Program-made: the position numbers and the translations under genes | Notes under the pieces: generated by a model | What the model saw: only the letters and a program-made list of their open reading frames with translations | The model's database searches: none | Told to the model about the DNA's origin: nothing | Assembly: GCA_035536455.1 (NCBI GenBank) | Contig: DATLOC010000053.1 | Span: 186,001-250,000 of the forward strand | From: DASUNQ01 sp035536455 | GTDB lineage: Bacteria; Acidobacteriota; Thermoanaerobaculia; Multivoradales; UBA5704 | DNA length: 64,000 nt | Direction: 5' to 3' | Shown: in pieces, positions 17,601 through 25,414 of the stretch | Layout: each line of letters begins with the position of its first letter | Numbering within the stretch: position 1 is the stretch's first letter

Positions 17601-17829
17601 CGTGCTTGCAACAGTCGCCGGTGGCGAAGAACGGACAGGTGCAGGAGGCGCGCAGCGTGTCCGCATCGCGGACCAGCGACACCCGGTAAACGCGGCTGCC
17701 GCGCACGCTCGCCTCGATCCGGTCGGGGTCCCGCCGGCCGAGACCGACGCGACGCTGCTGGAAGTAGCGCGCCCCGCGGCGGCGGACCGCGGCCTGGACG
17801 AACGGCGCGAGGGTGGCGGCTGGAGTCAT
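14617..17829 (-). CDS. SWIM-domain SNF2-family helicase
   Basis: The protein has 1070 residues. The N-terminus holds a SWIM zinc finger: Cys63, Cys65, Cys74 and His76 in CTCPFFATGDCCKHVWA. A long middle region lacks clear motifs. The C-terminal half is a SNF2 ATPase with Walker A DDMGLGKTVQ, the DEAQ box in VILDEAQAIKN, LSGTPVENHLGELWSL, and the second lobe motifs VFSQFT and SLKAGGLGLNLTAADYVYLLDPWWNPAVEAQ. Such proteins move along double-stranded DNA and are thought to act in repair or transcription recycling. It stands alone between two respiratory operons. Confidence 0.93.
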   Translation of the reverse strand: MTPAATLAPFVQAAVRRRGARYFQQRRVGLGRRDPDRIEASVRGSRVYRVSLVRDADTLRASCTCPFFATGDCCKHVWATVLAAAADGRLADAAGRLPQRLTPDTRRPGAANAAPARWRNVLAGAAPHQPETARPPRLEELLYVLDVPAVRAGQGFSLEILQRTRKHGGEEGRLRHPRLPLGRLARLPPTPDREVLQLLAGIAASAPHRPAGRRGGGHQSLPVRSVVPEAMVGLLVPLLCATGRFHLRRSPRAVAMTPLAWEDGPPWELVLELRTAAGGGFQMLGSLRRGAERMALADPVLLLASGILVTNAAAAPLAPQALGWIAQLRQPGGLHVAEGERAAFLEELLMLPDLPPLELPPELEQVQEPPQPVLRLWGGRAAGAARDGLRAELSFGYGSGEVVSGAPGPAFYDAEAGRLFLRDPAAESRAGRELEELGFRTVWSHADDKLVWRLHPSRLAAAIAALLAAGWRVEADGRRYATAGVNRLAVASGIDWFELRGEVAFGEQAARLPELLAALRRGESFVRLGDGSYGLLPVEWLRRLDRAADLGRLQEEGIRFSHAQAPLLDALLAGEPGVSCDAAFARARERLHAFAGVQPVVEPSSFQGTLRAYQREGLGWFDYLREFDFGGCLADDMGLGKTVQVLALLEARRVQPEEGKPRPSLVVVPRSLIFNWLAEAERFTPELRVVNHTGLGRAQAEDGFAECDLVLTTYGTLRRDAALLHQVEWDYVILDEAQAIKNADSQSAKAVRLLRGRHRLALSGTPVENHLGELWSLLDFLNPGLLGASSVLRAHGGALRSPDEATRKLLASAVRPFILRRTKQQVAAELPDRVEQTLYCELPPRQRRLYDELRDGYRAALGQSIGERGLGKSKILVLEALLRLRQAACHPGLLDEKRREEPSAKLDLLLPQLEEVLDEGHKALVFSQFTSFLALLRRQLDEQGVPYEYLDGRVRDRAKPVERFQNDPDCRLFLISLKAGGLGLNLTAADYVYLLDPWWNPAVEAQAIDRAHRIGQLRHVFAYRLVARDTVEEKILELQQSKRELADAIIQADQGVLRSLTREDLELLLS

Positions 17830-17834
17830 GACAG

Positions 17835-17866
17835 GAGCCCCCCGCGGCGGGCGCCGCGAGGGGCTC
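17835..17866 (-). terminator. Strong hairpin after the bc-complex operon
   Basis: A 14-bp stem with one mismatch (GAGCCCCCCGCGGC pairing with GCCGCGAGGGGCTC) and a GGGC loop lies 21 bases after the last stop codon of the bc operon. There is no long T-run, so it may be a weak intrinsic terminator or a 3' stabiliser. It lies just ahead of the helicase start. Confidence 0.65.
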
Positions 17867-17887
17867 GTGGAGAAACGCGCGATGCGC

Positions 17888-18673
17888 CTAGGCCTTGGGC
17901 GCGAAGCTGAAGCTGACCTCGACCGTGCCGCTCTCGGGCACCGTCACCTGCTGCGTCTCGGTCCCCAGCTCCTCGTGCCAGGCCTCGATCTCGTAGCTGC
18001 CCGGAGGCAGTTTGGCGATCGAGAAGCTGCCGTCCTCGCCGGTCACCGCGTAGTAGGGGTGGTCGAGGACGCCCAGGTACGAGCTCATCCAGGGGTGGAC
18101 GTCGCACTTGAAGGGGACCATGACCTCCTTCTGGGCGAAGGTCTTCTCGTTCTCCATCCCCTTCACCGGCTGGCCCTGGTTGAACTCGTCGTTGTTCTCG
18201 GGCATGGCGTGGATGTTGTGCAGCGTGTCGTCGCTGTTGCGGATGACCAGCGCCTGGCCCACCTGGATGCCGGAGACGTGCGGGTGGTACTGGCAACCCT
18301 GCTGGTCGAGCACCTTCTTCTCGTCCGGCGCGTCGAAGGTCATTCCCGCCGGCAGCCCCGACTTGACGTAGACGAAGACGTTGGCGAGGTTGCCGTCCTT
18401 GGCCACGATCTTCTCGGTGGTGACGGGCGTGCTGTGCAGGCCGGCGCAGACCGCGTCGGCGTCCATGGCGATCGGGGTGTCGGGATCGGCGGTGCCGGAG
18501 TAGGCCACCTTGCCGTTGACCGTGCCGGCCTTCGACTCGTCGAAGCCGGCCGGCGCGGTCTCCTCGGCCTGCTCCCCCCCTTCCGACGACGCCTTCTCGC
18601 CGCCGCCGCAAGCGGCGAAGACCGCCACCAGGCAGAGGGCGAAGAGCACCAACAGCGAGTTCCTCTTGATCAC
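17888..18673 (-). CDS. Copper-site lipoprotein of the bc-complex operon
   Basis: The protein has 261 residues. The GTG at 18673 lies six bases after AAGGAGG, better placed than the TTG two codons upstream. The signal peptide ends in a lipobox (VAVFAAC). The middle part is a cupredoxin-like fold: NSDDTLHNIHA supplies a His, and MVPFKCDVHPWM supplies the Cys-X2-His-X2-Met loop of a type 1 copper site. The C-terminal 60 residues (GEDGSFSIAKLPPGSYEIEAW) form a carboxypeptidase-regulatory-like beta domain. It follows the octaheme cytochrome gene on the same strand. A role as a periplasmic electron carrier for the bc complex is inferred. Confidence 0.8.
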   Translation of the reverse strand: MIKRNSLLVLFALCLVAVFAACGGGEKASSEGGEQAEETAPAGFDESKAGTVNGKVAYSGTADPDTPIAMDADAVCAGLHSTPVTTEKIVAKDGNLANVFVYVKSGLPAGMTFDAPDEKKVLDQQGCQYHPHVSGIQVGQALVIRNSDDTLHNIHAMPENNDEFNQGQPVKGMENEKTFAQKEVMVPFKCDVHPWMSSYLGVLDHPYYAVTGEDGSFSIAKLPPGSYEIEAWHEELGTETQQVTVPESGTVEVSFSFAPKA

Positions 18674-18769
18674 GTGCAACCTCCTTGTGGATTCGTGGAT
18701 GGGCCGGAGGGGGGCCCGAAGGGCGCTCCGGCGCGTGAATTATATGCAGGACTCGGGCCGGACCGGGGC

Positions 18770-21769
18770 TCAGGGCGCCCCGGCGGCGGCCGGCGCGGTC
18801 TCCGTCTCGTGCGCCGGCGCGGGTGCCACGCCGGCACGCAGCCCGCCCGCGAGGCGCCAGATGTGGTCGCGCAGCGCTGCGGTCACCTTGGGCACGTCGT
18901 TGAGGTAGGCCTTGAGCTCGGCCTCCGAGCCGAAGTGGGCGAGGAGGCGCTGCTTCTCGGCGGCGTAGCGCGGCTGGTCGATGGCCATGACCGCCGGCGA
19001 CATCCGCTTGCCCGGCTCGACCTCGGGGAAGAAGGCGGGCATGCGGGTGCCCGGCACCCAGTGCTGCGGGTCCTCGATCCAGGAAGGCACCCAGACGTGG
19101 CGCAGGCGGTCGTTGGCGAGGAGCAGCGACGGCGCCAGCTCGGCGGTCGCGGCGCCGGCGGCCACCGGGCCGGAGGGGTGGCACTTGGCGCACTGGAACA
19201 TGTCGAAGACCACCTGGCCCACCGCCAGCTCGCGCGGGTGCGCCGCGACCGGCGCCGTCGTCAGCGGATAGGCCGCGTCGCGCGAGGCGAAGTAGGAGAC
19301 GACGGTGTTGACCTCGTCGTCGCTGAACTGGAAGGTCGGCATGCGCACGGTGAGCCACGGCCGCATCGTCACCCGCGACGGATCGTGGAGGTAGGCGAAG
19401 AGCCAGTCGCCCTGGACGCGTGCCCCCTCGGCCGCCAGGTTCGGCGGCAGGAAGGCCGGGTCCTGGATCATGCTCTTGATGGCGTGCCCGTGCCCCTCGA
19501 TCAGGTGGCATCCCTGGCAGTTGTAGCGGGTGATCAGCTTGCGGCCCGCGGCCAGCGTCGCGCCGCCGCCGCCGTTGCCCGCCTTGCGCGTCGCGACGAC
19601 CGACTCCTTGGTGAAGCCGAGGAGGTTCGAGAGCACCGCCTTGGCCTCGCGGTCGCTCATGCCGAAGCTCGGCATCTTGAGCAGCTCGTTGTAGTCCTTG
19701 ACCTCTTCCTTCCCCTCGTCGAAGATCCGCGGCCGCTTGAGCTTGGTCTCGAGCCAGTCCTGGCGGGTGTGCGCCACCTCGTGGACGTGCCCGAAGTCGA
19801 ACTGGTGAACCGGCTTCGACCCCTCCTCGGTCAGCTCGGTGCCGATCGGCTTGAAGTCCTCGAAGCCCTTGATGTCGTGGCAGCCGTAGCAGCCGTACTT
19901 GGCGATCGACTGCTGGCCGAGGTAGACCAGCCGGTCGCGGTCGCTCATGCCGTTCAGCCGCGCCCCGGCGCCGGCGATCGAGAGGGTGTTGGTGAGGTAG
20001 CCCAGGACCAGCTCGTCGCGCTGCTTCGCGGGCACCCCCGGCATACGCAGCCCTTCGTACTTCGGGTCGCGCGACGAGAGGAGGTAGGCGGTGATGTCGG
20101 CGGCCTCCTTGTCGGTCAGCCGCAGGTCCGGCATGTTGGTCTCGGGGAAGTACTCCTTCGGGTTCCTCACCCAGGCGTAGAGCCAGCCGGGGTCGACCTT
20201 GCTGCCGGTGCGCACCAGGTTCGGGCCGTGCAGGCGGTTGATCGTGGGGAAGAAATCGTCGCGCTTGGCCTTGCCGTCGAGGACGTGGCAGCCGGCGCAG
20301 CCGACGGTCTCGAAGAGCTGCTTCCCGGCCGCAGGGTCGCCCGCCGGCGGCGCGGGATAGCGCGGCCGCTCGGACTCCTGCCAGAGGTAGGCGACCATGC
20401 CGGCGATCTCCGCCCGCTGCCGCTCGAGGTCGCCGGGCCGGTCGGTGTTCTCCTGGTGGAAGAAGTGAGGCATCCAGGTCGTCGGGTGGAAGTCGCGCGG
20501 CGCCTCGATCCAGCGGTAGGCCCACTGCGGCGTCGTCTTGCCGGCGATGCGCTCGAGCGACGGCCCCGCCTTGCGCAGACCGGTGAAGGGGGGCAGCTCG
20601 ATCGGGTGGCATCCCTGGCAGCCCATGTGGACGATCAGCTCGCGGCCGACGTCCTGGTGCTCCGAGCGCGGCGTCCAGACGTCGCCGGCGTGGCAGGAGA
20701 CGCACCCCGCCTCCGACATCTTGGCCGGCAGGATCGGCGTCTCCAGGTACTTCTGCGGCTCCCAGCCCCACTTCTCCTGCCACTGCCGCGCCTCCTCTTC
20801 GGACTCCGGCGTGTGGCCGGCGCGCGCGAACTCGGTGGCGCGGTCGAGGCCACCGTGGCAGGTGGTGCAGCCGAAGCGGGTGTAGGGGTGGGGCGAGCTG
20901 TCGCCGACGAAGAGGTCGAGCCGCGGGTGGGTGCGGAAGGGCTGCCGCCACTCCTTTTCGTCCTCGAAGCCGGGGCGGTTGGCCGCCACGTGGCAGGTCA
21001 TGCAGCGGTCGACGCGGTCGACGTCGGTGAAGTTGATGTCGTGGTAGAGGCCGGGGAGGACGACCTGCTCGATCTTGAGGCTCGGCTGGACGAAGTCCAT
21101 GAGCGGCGCGTTGAGGAGGAAGAAGTCGAGGTCCTTGGAGAGCTGGGCCAACCGCTCCTCGAGCCCGGCGAGACCTTCGCGCAGCGCCTCCAGCTGCTCC
21201 TCGGCGGCGGTGCGCGAGGCGGTGCGCTCGGCGATCGCCGCCTGCTTGAGCGCCCGCGCCTCGCCGGCCTCCTCGAGCGTCTTCTTCTCCTCGCGCAGCT
21301 TCGCCTGGAGCCGCTCGACCTCCCGGCGCTTCTCCCCGATCTCCCCCTTGTCCCCGCCCTGGATCGCCTCGTCGTACTGGTAGCGGGCGGTGTCGAGGAG
21401 CGACTTGGTGGCGCGCCAGCGGGCGTCGGTGGCGTAGATCTGGTCCCCCAGGTCGCGCTCCGCGGCGCGCAGCTTCTCGATCTCCTCCTCGTGGGCGGCG
21501 ATCTCCTTCTCGGCGGCGGCGATGTCCTTCTCGAGCTGGGCGATCTGCTCGTCGTCGATCTTCCGCCGCTCCGCCTCCATCTCCTTCTGCACCTTGGCGC
21601 GCTCGAGGGTGCGGAACTCCGCCTGCAGCCGCTTCCAGGGCAGCGCGTAGTCGGCCACCACCATCCAGATCGTCACGCCGAGCAGCGCCAGGGCGCTCAG
21701 CGCGAAGACCATGTTCATGGCGCCGAAGTCGTAGTGGCGGTCGGGGCGCTTCTCGGGCGGGGTCGCCAT
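18770..21769 (-). CDS. Membrane-anchored octaheme cytochrome c of the bc complex
   Basis: The protein has 999 residues. One membrane helix (about 18-42) is followed by a long charged coiled coil (about 45-215). Eight CXXCH heme sites begin at residues 256, 301, 356, 384, 491, 627, 751 and 860. The last five each have a downstream MP segment fitting the methionine ligand of a monoheme cytochrome c domain (Met433, 546, 699, 810, 910). The first three lack one and may be bis-His hemes. It overlaps no gene but starts one base after the cytochrome b C-terminal gene ends. It would replace cytochrome c1 and carry electrons from the Rieske protein. The coiled coil is unusual. Confidence 0.9.
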   Translation of the reverse strand: MATPPEKRPDRHYDFGAMNMVFALSALALLGVTIWMVVADYALPWKRLQAEFRTLERAKVQKEMEAERRKIDDEQIAQLEKDIAAAEKEIAAHEEEIEKLRAAERDLGDQIYATDARWRATKSLLDTARYQYDEAIQGGDKGEIGEKRREVERLQAKLREEKKTLEEAGEARALKQAAIAERTASRTAAEEQLEALREGLAGLEERLAQLSKDLDFFLLNAPLMDFVQPSLKIEQVVLPGLYHDINFTDVDRVDRCMTCHVAANRPGFEDEKEWRQPFRTHPRLDLFVGDSSPHPYTRFGCTTCHGGLDRATEFARAGHTPESEEEARQWQEKWGWEPQKYLETPILPAKMSEAGCVSCHAGDVWTPRSEHQDVGRELIVHMGCQGCHPIELPPFTGLRKAGPSLERIAGKTTPQWAYRWIEAPRDFHPTTWMPHFFHQENTDRPGDLERQRAEIAGMVAYLWQESERPRYPAPPAGDPAAGKQLFETVGCAGCHVLDGKAKRDDFFPTINRLHGPNLVRTGSKVDPGWLYAWVRNPKEYFPETNMPDLRLTDKEAADITAYLLSSRDPKYEGLRMPGVPAKQRDELVLGYLTNTLSIAGAGARLNGMSDRDRLVYLGQQSIAKYGCYGCHDIKGFEDFKPIGTELTEEGSKPVHQFDFGHVHEVAHTRQDWLETKLKRPRIFDEGKEEVKDYNELLKMPSFGMSDREAKAVLSNLLGFTKESVVATRKAGNGGGGATLAAGRKLITRYNCQGCHLIEGHGHAIKSMIQDPAFLPPNLAAEGARVQGDWLFAYLHDPSRVTMRPWLTVRMPTFQFSDDEVNTVVSYFASRDAAYPLTTAPVAAHPRELAVGQVVFDMFQCAKCHPSGPVAAGAATAELAPSLLLANDRLRHVWVPSWIEDPQHWVPGTRMPAFFPEVEPGKRMSPAVMAIDQPRYAAEKQRLLAHFGSEAELKAYLNDVPKVTAALRDHIWRLAGGLRAGVAPAPAHETETAPAAAGAP

Positions 21770-21770
21770 G

Positions 21771-22853
21771 TCAGATGTTGAAGAAGAATTCCTGGATGTG
21801 GACGAAGTACTTGAGGTTGAAGAGCCAGCGGCAGTACATCTTGATCGGCAGCATCATCATGACCAGAAAGAGGCTGATGCCGACGTAGAAGCGCGGCGCC
21901 CCCATCTTCTCGTAGTAGCGGCGTCCCCAGCGGGTCTTCTTGGCGAGGAGCACCGGCAGGACGACTAAGTAGAAGCCGACGAGGATGATCCCGGGCAGCT
22001 CCCTGATGAACCAGTTGCCGGGTAGGCCCGTGCCCAGCATGCGCACCCAGAAGTACTCCGAAAGGTCGACGTTGACCAGCGGCTCGACCTTGTTGACGTC
22101 CCAGAACTCGTAAGGCCCGAAGAAGTTCCAGTTCGGCCCGCGCAGGAAGGTGCCGATGACGATCATCTGTGTCCAGAGCAGCAGGAAGCCGAAGAGGAAG
22201 AGCGCGATCTCGACCCGGCGCTCGCGGAAGGTGAAGTAGCCGTTCCCCTTGGGGTTGGTGTCGATGTAGGGGATCGCCATGAGGCCCACGATGATGAGCC
22301 CCGGCAGCACCACGCCCGCCATCCACGGGTCGTAGTAGACCAGCATCTCCTGGAGCCCCAGGAAGTACCAGGGCGCCTTCGACGGGTTGGGCGCGATCGA
22401 CGGGTTGGCCGCCTCCTCGAGCGGCGCCTTGAGGACGATCGACCAGACCGTCAGCGCCACCGTCAGCACCACCATGCAGATGAACTCGGAGAAGACCAGG
22501 TCGGGCCAGGTGAAGATGCGGTCCTCGACCTCGGTCGACTCGAACGTCGGGTCGCCGCGCGCCGTCAGGTCGTCGTTGCGGTGCGCCTTGTACATGGCGA
22601 ACCAGACGAAGAAGCCGACCAGGAAGACCATCATCACGATCGGCACGTTGTCCGGCTTGGCGACGACCGAGAAGAAGTCCTCGTCGAGCATCGACAGCAG
22701 CAGGAAGACGACGCCGACCGCCAGCGAGATCAGCCCACCGCGCTTCGTCCACAGCGCCCGCGACCAGAGCATCAGGCCGAACGCGATCAGCGAGATCGTG
22801 AACGACCACTTCGGACCCGAGAGGAGGTCGATCGCGTCCTTGAGGAAGTCCAT
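21771..22853 (-). CDS. Cytochrome b C-terminal subunit (subunit IV-like) of bc complex
   Basis: The protein has 360 residues with about nine hydrophobic segments. The quinol-site motif region appears as APWYFLGLQEMLVYYDPW, which stands in place of the usual PEWY motif and is typical of subunit IV and cytochrome b C-terminal domains. Extra helices at both ends make it longer than the 160-residue chloroplast subunit IV. It follows the N-terminal cytochrome b gene by three bases. Together the two make up cytochrome b. Confidence 0.88.
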   Translation of the reverse strand: MDFLKDAIDLLSGPKWSFTISLIAFGLMLWSRALWTKRGGLISLAVGVVFLLLSMLDEDFFSVVAKPDNVPIVMMVFLVGFFVWFAMYKAHRNDDLTARGDPTFESTEVEDRIFTWPDLVFSEFICMVVLTVALTVWSIVLKAPLEEAANPSIAPNPSKAPWYFLGLQEMLVYYDPWMAGVVLPGLIIVGLMAIPYIDTNPKGNGYFTFRERRVEIALFLFGFLLLWTQMIVIGTFLRGPNWNFFGPYEFWDVNKVEPLVNVDLSEYFWVRMLGTGLPGNWFIRELPGIILVGFYLVVLPVLLAKKTRWGRRYYEKMGAPRFYVGISLFLVMMMLPIKMYCRWLFNLKYFVHIQEFFFNI

Positions 22854-22856
22854 ACG

Positions 22857-23633
22857 CTAGACCGGACCCGAGATGCCGCCGTCCTTGCGCACGCGCCAGA
22901 AGTGGACGGCGATGAGGAACGCGGCGACGAGCGGGATGCCGACGCAGTGGAGGACGTAGAAGCGGAGCAGGGTGCCGCCGCCGATGGTGCGGCCGGCGAT
23001 CAACGCGAAGCGGGCGTCGCTGCCGACGTGGATCAGCTTCTGCCCGCCGAGCGAGAGCAGCGCGGCGCCGGGCCCTTCATGACCTAAGAAGGGTGTGGCG
23101 CGCGCCATGTTCGAGCCGACGGTGATGGCCCAGATTGCGAGCTGGTCCCAGGGCAGCAGGTACCCGGTGAAGGAGAGGAGAAGCGTCAGCACCAGGAGAA
23201 TGACGCCGACGTTCCAGTTGAACTCGCGCGGCGGCTTGTAGGAGCCGGTCATGAAGACGCGGAACATGTGCAGCCAGACGGCGATGACCATGGCGTGCGC
23301 GCCCCAGCGGTGGAGCTCGCGCATGATGCCGAAGGCCAACGCCTCGCGCAGGTCGAGCATGTCGGCGTAGGCGTACTCGACGGTGGGGCGGTAGTAGAAC
23401 ATCAGCAGCAGGCCGGTGATCGTCTCGACCAGGAAGAGGAAGAACGCCGTCCCCCCCATGCACCAGGTGTAGCTCATCCGGATGCCCGACTTCTTGACCT
23501 TGATGGGGTGCAGGTGGAGCACCACGTTGCCGAGCATCGCCAGCGCGCGCTTGCGGTTGTCGGTGGGGATGCCGACGCGGAAGATCGAGCGCCAGATCTG
23601 CGACTTGGTGATGCTCTTGCCGAGGTTAGCCAT
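22857..23633 (-). CDS. Cytochrome b N-terminal subunit (b6-like)
   Basis: The protein has 258 residues with four core membrane helices. The heme-binding histidines are visible: the first pair in ELHRWGAHAMVIAVWLHMF (13 residues between), the second in VLHCVGIPLVAAFLIAVHF (14 between). The 14-residue gap is the b6-type spacing. LLSFTGYLLPWDQLAIWA is the Qo-side signature. It binds two hemes B and oxidises quinol. The Rieske gene is directly upstream and the C-terminal half is directly downstream. Confidence 0.93.
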   Translation of the reverse strand: MANLGKSITKSQIWRSIFRVGIPTDNRKRALAMLGNVVLHLHPIKVKKSGIRMSYTWCMGGTAFFLFLVETITGLLLMFYYRPTVEYAYADMLDLREALAFGIMRELHRWGAHAMVIAVWLHMFRVFMTGSYKPPREFNWNVGVILLVLTLLLSFTGYLLPWDQLAIWAITVGSNMARATPFLGHEGPGAALLSLGGQKLIHVGSDARFALIAGRTIGGGTLLRFYVLHCVGIPLVAAFLIAVHFWRVRKDGGISGPV

Positions 23634-23671
23634 GCGCCCTCGCGAGTCGTCCTGGGTCCGTCAAGGCTTGT

Positions 23672-24349
23672 CTATGCGACCGGGATGTAGGAGCTGGGGT
23701 CTTCCCACTGCCCCATCTCCCACTGGAACTTCTGCGCCTTGTCCACCACGACCTGCCCGTCGTCGGGGCTGATGTAGATGCGCGCCCGCTCGAGCGGCCG
23801 CGGGGTGGGCCCCTCGAAGTTGATGCCGCTCTTGTAGTAGCCGCTGCCGTGGCAGGGGCACTTGAACTTGTTCTGGGTCGCCAGCCAGGCCGGCGGGCAG
23901 CCGAGGTGGGTGCAGATGGCGATGAGGGAGAAGATCCGTCCTCCCTCGTTGACGATCCAGACGCCGTACTGGTCGACGAAGCGGGTGTCCACGACGCCGA
24001 CCGGGAAGTCCTCGGGCTTGCCGACCTTGAAGGTGGTGGGCGGCTCGTAGAGGACGTTGGGGAACATGAAGCGGGTCATCGCCGTGACGCAGCCGCCGAT
24101 CGCCGCCGCGAACCCGACCCACGCCACCGCCGCCCAGGAGAACTCGCGGCGCGTCACCTCGCCGGCGGGCGCGGCGGGCGCGGCGGTCTTCTTGGACGGT
24201 CCGAAGGCGCTCTGGTCGGGAGGGGTGGGCTGCTTCTTGGCGAGCGGGACGGGGGCGCGGGCGGCGGCGGGCTCGGCGGCCGCTCCGGCTTCGGGAGCGG
24301 CCGGAGCCTCGCCTGCGGGCGCCGTGCCGTCCTGCATTTCGTCAGCCAT
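23672..24349 (-). CDS. petA: Rieske iron-sulfur protein of bc complex
   Basis: The protein has 225 residues. An Ala/Pro-rich cytoplasmic stretch of about 65 residues leads to one membrane helix (FSWAAVAWVGFAAAIGGCV). The Rieske domain follows with CTHLGC and CPCHGSGY, the ligand boxes of the 2Fe-2S cluster. The disulfide cysteines are within the same boxes. It is the first gene of the bc operon and takes electrons from quinol to the cytochrome c subunit. Confidence 0.95.
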   Translation of the reverse strand: MADEMQDGTAPAGEAPAAPEAGAAAEPAAARAPVPLAKKQPTPPDQSAFGPSKKTAAPAAPAGEVTRREFSWAAVAWVGFAAAIGGCVTAMTRFMFPNVLYEPPTTFKVGKPEDFPVGVVDTRFVDQYGVWIVNEGGRIFSLIAICTHLGCPPAWLATQNKFKCPCHGSGYYKSGINFEGPTPRPLERARIYISPDDGQVVVDKAQKFQWEMGQWEDPSSYIPVA

Positions 24350-24451
24350 GTTGCCCCTTTCGCGGTGCGACGGGTGGCCGGTGGAAGCGGGCTCTTTCTA
24401 TGCGGAGCCGCCCGGCCGCGTCAAGAGCCCGGCGACTTGCGCGCGCGCCCC

Positions 24452-25378
24452 TCAACGCTCGCCCGCCGCAGCGGCCTGACGCGCCGCGATCGCCGCCTGC
24501 CGGACCTTCAAGCTGGGATCTCCCTGCTCCAGGCGCGCGAAGATCGGCTGCGCCTCGGGGCCGCCGACCGCGGCGAGCGCGCGCACCGCCGAAACCATCG
24601 CCTCCTCCTGCTGCTCGGGCGTGATGCCGGGCACCTGCGCGAGGAGCCGGCGGTCGAGCATCGCCTCGAGCACCGGCACGCCGGCGGCGCTGCCCAGGCG
24701 GGCGAGGGCCAGCGCGGCGTTCCAGCGCACGTCGGCGACCGAGTCCTCGAGCCGCGCGGCCAGCGCGGGGATCGCGGCGCGGTCGCCGAGCTCGCCGAGC
24801 GCGAAGGCCGCGGTCTTGCGCACGCCGGGGTCGTCGGAGGCGAGCGCCGCCTCCAGCGGCTCGCGCGCCGAGGGGTGGCCGAGGGTGCCGAGCGCCCAGA
24901 TGGCGTAGATGCGGGTCTTGTCGTCCGGGTCATTCAGCGCGGAAACGAGGAGCGGCACCGCCGCCGGGTCGCGTGTCCGCCCCAGCACCAGCGCCAGGTA
25001 CTGCCGCATCTCCGGGTCGCGCGCCTCGACGAAGAGCCGCCGCACCTCGGCCTCGGCCCCCGGCGCGTCGGCGAGCGCCCGCGGGTCGGCCACCAGGATC
25101 TTCGACAGCTCGTACGCCGCCTGCACCCGCCGCGGCTTCCACCATGACTGCAGGTCGTTCAGGTAGTCGGAGGTGGACTGCCGGTCGTAGGCGATCCACC
25201 CGAAGCCGATGAAGACCGCGACGCAGAGGAGGACGACGAGGAGCGGGACGACGAAGAGGCCGAGGAAGGAGCGGAGGGCGCTGCTGCCGACCTCCTCGGG
25301 GAGGTCCTCGGCGAGCGCCGGCTCGGCCATCGGCTCGGGCACCGGCTCCACGGTCTCTTCGGGGTGCCCCTCCGGCAT
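24452..25378 (-). CDS. Membrane-anchored HEAT-repeat protein
   Basis: The protein has 308 residues. An acidic, Pro-rich N-terminus is followed by one membrane helix (about 37-65, FVVPLLVVLLCVAVFIGFGW). After it come at least five HEAT repeats, such as DPAAVPLLVSALNDPDDKTR, GHPSAREPLEAALASDD and GDRAAIPALAARLEDS. These form a curved helical scaffold for binding other proteins. It lies about 100 bases upstream of the Rieske gene on the same strand, so it may belong to the bc operon and help to assemble it; this is inference from position. Confidence 0.82.
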   Translation of the reverse strand: MPEGHPEETVEPVPEPMAEPALAEDLPEEVGSSALRSFLGLFVVPLLVVLLCVAVFIGFGWIAYDRQSTSDYLNDLQSWWKPRRVQAAYELSKILVADPRALADAPGAEAEVRRLFVEARDPEMRQYLALVLGRTRDPAAVPLLVSALNDPDDKTRIYAIWALGTLGHPSAREPLEAALASDDPGVRKTAAFALGELGDRAAIPALAARLEDSVADVRWNAALALARLGSAAGVPVLEAMLDRRLLAQVPGITPEQQEEAMVSAVRALAAVGGPEAQPIFARLEQGDPSLKVRQAAIAARQAAAAGER

Positions 25379-25414
25379 GGGCGCGGAGCTTAGCCGAGAA
25401 TAGGATCGCTGCCG

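Noticed and set aside
17813..21781. A 1322-codon open frame on the plus strand opposite the octaheme cytochrome
   Set aside because: It is antisense to a gene with eight heme motifs, rich in Arg/Gly/Val/Leu from G+C bias, and has no domain.
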